Below, one piece after another: positions 58,371-64,000 of a stretch of DNA of 64,000 bases. The notes below the pieces were generated by a model. That model saw nothing but the letters and a program-made list of their open reading frames with translations. It did not search any database and was not told the DNA's origin. How positions within the stretch are numbered: the stretch's first letter is position 1; each line of letters starts with the position of its first letter. A program made the position numbers and the translations under genes. Source of the DNA: Ciona intestinalis (Eukaryota; Chordata; Ascidiacea; Phlebobranchia; Cionidae); assembly GCF_000224145.3 (NCBI RefSeq), contig NC_020170.2, forward strand, positions 2,103,589 through 2,167,588. The letters run 5' to 3'.

Positions 58371-61300
58371 ATGTCATCAATAAACACATCAGAATGCCCA
58401 ACCGGTGAAAAATTATCGGCAGATCCGATACAATATGACCACGCACCGGGCAGCAGTCCATTTTTCAAGCTTGATCGAAACGATTTCACAGATTATGTTC
58501 CTTCTCCAACTTTACCTAGCAACCCTCATGATTACCTAAAAAGTGTCTGGTAAGTTAAACATGACTGCAATGATCCTTTGGGTGTCGTTTTAAACCTAAT
58601 GGTTTGTAGTATACACTGCATTAATATTAGCCACCAATAGTAATATATATTTGCTTCATATTCTTGCAGGCATGAAGCACAGAGATGTCCTGATGTTGTT
58701 GTTGCCAATATTGACCCTGAGAAGATCAAAAGTTCAAAACCTACTGTAAGTAAATATGGTTCATTGATTATACATTTGGAAGCTTATAGGTTTTGTTTAC
58801 GGCGCCATAGCAAAGTGCGTGGGGTGCCTGCGTTCTAGTCCAGAGTCTACAGGTTTCGTGCTCGATGTTACTACCATTGTGGACTTGTGTGTGTCTTTGG
58901 GCAAGACACTCAACGGCAAATGTTTCCCTGCAAATTTAAATACGTGGTATGGTGGTAACTCAGCAAGCATGAGATGTTTGAAACAAAACACCTGTGTTAT
59001 TACGACTGTTGTTCCATCCTGACAGGATGGCTAAGCTTCAATCATTCATTCATTTAACTTTGATCTTGTATCCTTGTTTTTATTTTCAGTCATTTGTACA
59101 TCATAAACTGCCTGGTTCAGAGCATGCACCAACTAAGCAATGGTGCGACCATCAAATGGTTTCATTCAGTCGAGCACGGGAAGATCTAGCACGACACATC
59201 GCTCGACTTAAATCAATAAAACGACAATCGAAGAAGAGACCAAAGTTACCAATTTATCCTTTGGTAAGGTTTTTGTATTATTTTAGTGTTTAGATCGTAT
59301 AACATATTATATTGCGTAGGCTGTGTCTTTTGTGTGTAATACCTACCTTATGCACACTGTCGTGTAAAAATCAAGAGCACGTCACTTCACATGGCCGATT
59401 TATAGATTGACCCATTTTTACAGATACCGATTATCAGTCAATAGTAAATATCGGCTGATAATTAACGATCCACCGATATATCGGTCGACCTCTACTGCTT
59501 TTGCTAATAATTTAGACGGTTTGATAAAGAGTTCAATTTATACATTCAAACCAAGTTTGGTACTAGTAAAGAATTCACCTACTTCATCATCTGCTTACTA
59601 CTCTAAACCTCACTTCTTACCTATTGCCTTTTTAATCTGTCATTTTCACTTTGATAGCTCAATAGTAAACCATGTTTTTTCGCAGCCAAATTGGGACGAT
59701 GAACAGAATTGGAAATATTTTTGTCTTGGTAACAAATTAAAAAAGATATCGACACCTATCTCTGAACATGTTGGTGAGTCAAAACCAATACATCACTATT
59801 TATTTAAATTGTTTAAGACTTGATATGCAAGCATGAATGTTCTTAACCTCTTAAACAATTAAATTAAATAGTTAAACTTTTACCTAACCTTGATGAGTCA
59901 AAAAGTCGATGGTTTGATCATTCTTCACAAATTGATCCTAGGTGAGGAAGATGAGGGTGAAAGTGAAGAAGAAGAAGATCAAATGATGACGGATGCAATT
60001 GCTCCTCCAAAAGATGATCCTCCATCACCAATGATGGGAGACATGGAAGACAGGATCGTTGATCTTTCCACACTTCAGGTAATTTTTTGCTTATTTTTGT
60101 AAATAATACTAAACGTATATTAGGTCTATTGTATATGATGTAATCATTTGTTAAAAATTGTTTTTATATTATTTCATTTCATTTTATTTTCTCCTCCCAT
60201 TTGGTGGTAAAGAAAGAAAATTAAAAAAATTATAAAACCGACCCCCATAGACCAGTGTAAATTGTTTAGAACACGATTAGGATACTTGGATAATATGTGT
60301 AAAAAGTGTCCTGTCTTCCCCCAACATACTATATATGCATACTTAAATAATAATGTTATAGGTCCTTTAAAATTTGTCCATTTATTATTTTGACCAACAA
60401 TCACTAAATATCTGATTTTGTTATCATGTACTTTAGGAAGGGTACCCTCCTTTAATGAGAATAGTTTTAAGAATGGAACAAAAGCACATTGAATCAAATC
60501 TTGAATTCCACATAAAATGGCTTAACGAATCTGGTTTTTCAAAGCAACAGGGAAGGTGGGTTCATCTGTGTTTTATTGTGTTTTTAATTCCATTGTTTGC
60601 AGCCATAAAAATGACGTAGTCATACTCATACGCATATTCCTTTGTTACATTAACTTATTCCTTTTTGAGCCTAACATATCTAATGGCTGTTTTTTTATTT
60701 CTAAGTTTCTTTTCGTAGTTTGTATGAGCTAGGACTACCCTATTTTTTCAAAGTAAATTACACCTCAAAACAGGTATATATAATATGAAATATTGAAATC
60801 TATAAAATTTGTAAGTATAAATAGACTAATACAAGTGCTTGTGGTAAATATGCACCACACTACACTAAAAAATTTATATAATTTTTAGATGGATTTTTAC
60901 TTTGTTGACATTACTTGAGAAACCACTGTTCCCAACAGTAGTGTCCACGTTGCGTAATTTATCACGAGAATGTGCAAAACTTCGAGATCAAAATGTAAGT
61001 AGGATTTTTACTGGTTTAGGGTTTTACATGAATTGTTATTATATTTTCGGTTTTAATTATTTACTTTTAACCCTGTAACTGCTCAACTGGGTACCAAATG
61101 TTACTTAAAACAAATGTTATTTTTTTCAGTCATAATTTTTTAACAACTTTTGTAACAATAGGTAATAGGTATCACAATATTTGAAAATTTTTAGTTAAGT
61201 TTTTTAAGTTTTTTTAACATACAAGTTTAAGAGAGCCCTACTTTACTTCTAAATAAACTATGGTTTAAGTTTTGGAAAGGATTTGGCGGTTAGAGGATAA

Positions 61301-61700
61301 TTAGAAATGTTAATTTGCTGAAGAAGTGTTTACCACCGTTTGATACATTACCTACATATGTATACGGTACACTCCAAAGTGTATAGTAGGGTGGGGGGGG
61401 GGGCTGCGAGGGAACACCTTTTCATTCTTTTTCTTGTTCTATTTGGTAGTAAACGAGGAACATTCACAGGAATATATAACTGTATTCTCACGACTTCCAT
61501 AGACCGTTTTTAGTTGTTTAAAACACGATTAGGATATTTTGATATTATGTGCTAAAGATGTCCCATCTTTCACCGAGGTACTGTATCAATGAATCTTTTA
61601 TATGTAGAGCACAAATGAGGAAAGTTTAAACGGCCTCAACCTGATCATTTGCATCGTTGGTCGGTATTTCTCACAATCTGACTTATTGGATCCAGCATAA
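58371..61700 (+). CDS. GEMIN2: Gemin2, SMN-complex core protein
   Basis: Binds SMN and holds Sm proteins during assembly of spliceosomal snRNPs in the cytoplasm. Eight exons: 58371-58549, 58670-58745, 59090-59263, 59686-59773, 59942-60078, 60437-60555, 60889-60994, 61608-61700; phases agree and the product is 323 residues, longer than the roughly 280 of human. Matches to the family: PSNPHDYLKSVWHEAQRCPDVVVA (quoted in parts: SNPHDYLKSV, AQRCPDVVVANIDPEKIK), WKYFCLGNKL, EGYPPLMRIVLRM, RWIFTLLTLLEKPLFP, LNGLNLIICIVGRYFSQ. Extra length lies in the N-terminus and in an acidic segment of exon 5 (GEEDEGESEEEEDQ). The ATG at 58371 is the first in frame. Intron 7 holds a MITE, and the gene ends tail to tail with the lectin. 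Confidence 0.96.
58798..59055 (+). mobile_element. tRNA-derived SINE, diverged copy
   Basis: GGCGCCATAGCAAAGTGCG head, CTACTACCAT and TTGGGCAAGACACTCAACGGC blocks, ending CAATCATTCATTCATT. In GEMIN2 intron 2, close to exon 3. Confidence 0.75.
59395..59495. repeat. Palindromic ATCGG-rich repeat fragment
   Basis: Series of partly inverted blocks: GATACCGATTATCAG, TATCGGCTGATAATTA and CACCGATATATCGGTCGACC. It resembles the end of a DNA transposon; a partner end was not seen. In GEMIN2 intron 3. Confidence 0.5.
60172..60334 (-). mobile_element. MITE family 1, inverted, left end missing
   Basis: Begins inside the interior (TTTTCTCCTCCCATTTGGTGG) and ends GTGTCCTGTCTTCCCCCAACATACTATA. In GEMIN2 intron 5. 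Confidence 0.7.
61382..61585 (-). mobile_element. MITE family 1, inverted copy
   Basis: TATAGTAGGGTGGGGGGGGG left end with an expanded G run; right end GATGTCCCATCTTTCACCGAGG degraded. It ends 22 bp before the last GEMIN2 exon. Confidence 0.8.
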
Positions 61701-61759
61701 TATGAAATATTCGTCTCAACGCTGCAAGAGCCCTACCTCGCAGAAAATCTTCGAAATTC

Positions 61760-61765
61760 AATAAA
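61760..61765 (+). terminator. GEMIN2 poly(A) signal
   Basis: AATAAA 60 bases after the GEMIN2 stop codon. Confidence 0.6.
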
Positions 61766-61775
61766 TTTAATGCTA

Positions 61776-61781
61776 TTTATT
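61776..61781 (-). terminator. Lectin poly(A) signal
   Basis: AATAAA on the minus strand, 82 bases past the lectin stop and 10 bases from the GEMIN2 signal, so the two transcripts should overlap at their 3' ends. Confidence 0.55.
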
Positions 61782-61862
61782 ATATACCAACTCTTTAAGT
61801 ATAAATTCGACAGAAAAGTATTGCCGTATATTTGCATTGTTTTAACACTAAGTGTTGCAGCA

Positions 61863-62776
61863 TCAAGACGTCATACTTTCCTTGGCGTTTTCGCACGCTT
61901 TCTTTGTGTTTGGAATTTCACAAATGTAAGGGTTCATTTTAATGCAGTTTTCGTCATTCCATTTAAATTCTGGATCTCCTTTGCTTTCTTCCACACAATC
62001 TTCTGTGTGATATTGTTTGTCTGGCCGGTTCCTCGGAAAACAGTTGTAGTCCTCACCGTGGTCATATTTGCACACCGTTCCGTCCGCCCAGACCTTTCGT
62101 CGCTCGTAGTCCAGATCGTCCAAACCTGGATATGTGTGAAAATGATTAATCAAGAGAAGAGTTCTGGTTTGTATTCCTAGGAGTTGGGTTTTGCAATGAT
62201 AGACAAATACTATAATGTAGAGAGCTTTTGCATGAAATACCTAGTTTTAACCATCAACAGTTTTCGGAAACGTAGCGTGTTTACAGGACTGTTTCTAGTC
62301 CTACCTATAAACTAATTCTTATTCAAAACGTTTTTACTCGTGCTCAACTTTTAACAAGTACAACGATATATTTGGCGCACTTTTAGAAATTAACAGCGGT
62401 CCATGGGAGTCGTCAAGATACGAATTTATAATTCTTTGTTTACTACTATATGGAACGAGAAAATAGAATAAAAGGTGTCCCATCTTCCCCACCCTACTAT
62501 ACTCAAAATACTACCAAGAAAGAAACCTAAAATATTCCCAGTGCTGTTAGGGTAAAATACTAAGTGACTCGCCTATCCAAAAAGTTGTTAAGTCCGATTG
62601 CTGCATCAAAATTTCTAAGAAATCTTGAATTCTGGCCGATTTGGGCATGGCTAAGAACCCTCCTTCCAACGCACATATTCTGGATGCGTCTCGATAAGTT
62701 CTTAAATCCTCAAACAACCTGTAACATTTGCAGTCTAACTCCTCGTAACCCCAAGGACATGGATTAGGTCTTCTCC
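61863..62776 (-). CDS. C-type lectin domain protein (5' part missing)
   Basis: Two exons: 62776-62573 and 62125-61863. Together they code for about 154 residues forming one C-type lectin domain: CPWGYEELDCKCYRLF start, ASRICALEGGFLAMP, FWIGLDDLDYE split by the intron, VWADGT, then WNDENC and YICEIP at the end. WND is the usual calcium-site motif; the selectivity motif position seems to hold RPD rather than EPN or QPD, so sugar binding is uncertain. The exon at 62776 needs one upstream base, so at least a signal-peptide exon precedes it. The intron between the exons has a GC donor (GCGAGT) with a normal AG acceptor; no GT donor gives a frame that joins WIG to LDD. Many invertebrate lectins of this kind serve in immunity; role here not shown. 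Confidence 0.85.
62381..62502 (+). mobile_element. MITE family 1, right half
   Basis: Starts at the TTAACAGCGGTCCATGGGAGTCG interior block and ends GGTGTCCCATCTTCCCCACCCTACTATA. In the intron of the lectin. Confidence 0.8.
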
Positions 62777-63002
62777 CTTTGAAAGAAATTATCACAAGTT
62801 ATTAAAAACAGTGATTTAACGCCAATTTAACGAAGTTTAGTACCAATGTACATGGAGCAAACAAGCCTACAATTTATTCCGAGAATTAATGATAAGTGCA
62901 GGTAAAGCGAAAGAGCACATTCATTAAGATCCTAATTGTTGGTTTTGCAGTTGCCGACTCTTTTTCCACTATAAATTGAATAAGCGCAATGAAATGGTTA
63001 TA

Positions 63003-63106
63003 TCTGAGGCCGTGGTTTTATAAATCTTTGAATGTTCTTTGTTTACTATTAAAAAAGACGAGAAAACAGAATGGAATCGTGTCCCATATTTCCCCACCCT
63101 GCTATG
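63003..63106 (+). mobile_element. MITE family 1, right half
   Basis: GCCGTGGTTTTATAAATCTTTGAATG through TTGTTTACTATTA to GTGTCCCATATTTCCCCACCCTGCTATG. Confidence 0.7.
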
Positions 63107-63111
63107 TGTAA

Positions 63112-63310
63112 CTTGAATAAATGAATGCAACCGGTGCTTTGTTTAATACACCTCTTCCCAACTTACTAGTCACCATGTATGTGACTTTGTGGGTGATTTA
63201 TATATATATATATTTATATGTATATTTCGTATATAGCTGACGATTTAGTTTTAGACCAGTGTTGAAGCGAAACTTTTTAATAAGAGGCTGACCGGCTAAC
63301 CATTGTACAA
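63112..63310 (-). mobile_element. SINE, inverted diverged copy
   Basis: GAATAAATGAATGCAACC end, CAACTTACTAGTCACCATGTATG, GACTTTGTGGGTGATT, a TATA microsatellite and a degraded head with GCTAACCATTGTACAACG. Confidence 0.65.
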
Positions 63311-64000
63311 CGACGCGTGTGTAAGCATGCATTCAACTTTACCCCAGAAACGTTTACAGTAGACATCGTGTAGTTTACTTTATTATTTAAATACTTTATT
63401 GCTGTCAAAACTTTTTACGACTTGTGTGCTATGCGATTTAACAGAAGCCATGTGCATTTCTCTCATAAACGTTTACTTTCGATTCGCTTGGAATTTAGAA
63501 ACAATAATCTAACCATTTAATAAGAAAGTACACGCCTATACTATTCTAACAAGCGTAAATATAACTTGGGTGTGACCGGTCACATAGGAACTCGTAATTG
63601 TAAAGTTTATACACACGCAGCTGCTGTAATATTACTGTTTCGGTATCGTATTAATTACGTTTCATAATAATTGGATACTGTATTACATTTCATTCTGACC
63701 AGCTGGTGTACCACACCCAGCTATAAACAAACACTTTTCATTGTTTGTCAACAAAATGCACCATTTTGTTTACGGGTCATGTTAGGACAACTTTGGCTAG
63801 GACTGTAGGCACGTGTCAGCTGAAATGTTTACAAATAAAAAAGCCATTGAAAGTTTATACAAACCTTACCGTACACAGATTAGTTGCATTTAAAAGTATG
63901 CACGTCGTAAATGCCTTTCATATATACGAGATTAGTGTTTAAAAATGCGAGAAGCAGATTACTATGTTCTATCTGAACGCTAAACTATTTTCATTTACCT

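Larger units (their letters stand above)
62777..64000. other. Upstream of the lectin exons; no exon recognised
   Basis: Contains a MITE fragment and an inverted SINE. The last nine bases of the window read AG-GTAAATG on the minus strand, so an upstream lectin exon could end exactly at the window edge; this is only a splice-site match. Confidence 0.35.

Noticed and set aside
61770-62180. 136-codon plus-strand frame with hydrophobic runs
   Set aside because: It lies over the lectin exon on the other strand, which has an obvious C-type lectin domain.

Overview
The window is nuclear DNA of an animal. It is AT-rich, genes are split into many short exons with GT-AG introns, and genes are packed closely on both strands. 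The gene set (ALAS, an ANKRD26-like protein, AMDHD1, PXK, GEMIN2, a C-type lectin), the compact layout and a dense family of about 200-bp elements ending in 'GGGGGAAGATGGGACACC' point to an ascidian tunicate, most likely Ciona. The species call is inference from the sequence; no database search was possible. Two 50-base assembly gaps lie at 20408-20457 and 24773-24822.

Layout: (1) 1252-9348 (+) is 5-aminolevulinate synthase, the first enzyme of heme synthesis. All of the catalytic domain is present; the mitochondrial presequence and start codon are not found. (2) 11862-19570 (-) holds a small tandem family of receptor-like, single-pass membrane proteins that I do not recognise. Copies A and C each have a signal-peptide exon, one six-cysteine Eph/TNFR-like module and a Thr/Pro-rich stalk with membrane helix and tail. 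Copy B is an orphan helix-and-tail exon. Copy A has an in-frame stop in the membrane helix, and copy C has a 41-base deletion that shifts the tail frame. (3) 21560-46235 (+) is a 37-exon gene for an ANKRD26-like protein (1,943 residues as joined here) with six ankyrin repeats, an acidic linker and a long coiled coil. Its introns hold many mobile elements and local duplications. (4) 47423-50846 (+) is AMDHD1, imidazolonepropionase of histidine breakdown. (5) 51133-57890 (-) is PXK, a PX-domain pseudokinase with a C-terminal WH2-like motif. (6) 58371-61700 (+) is GEMIN2, a core protein of the SMN complex. (7) 61863-62776 (-) holds the last two exons of a C-type lectin whose 5' part lies outside the recognisable sequence.

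Arrangement: PXK and GEMIN2 are head to head across 480 bp, probably sharing a promoter region. AMDHD1/PXK and GEMIN2/lectin are tail to tail, the second pair with only 162 bp between stop codons and poly(A) signals for both strands in that gap. The genes serve unrelated cell functions and are not an operon. The exon models of ANKRD26-like, AMDHD1, PXK and GEMIN2 keep reading frame across every junction, which is the main support for them.

The most interesting region is the receptor-like cluster at 11.9-19.6 kb, which looks fast-evolving, locally duplicated and partly broken. The remaining non-coding sequence is dominated by one terminal-inverted-repeat element (about 25 copies), a tRNA-derived SINE family (about 12 copies) and a few hAT-like elements.
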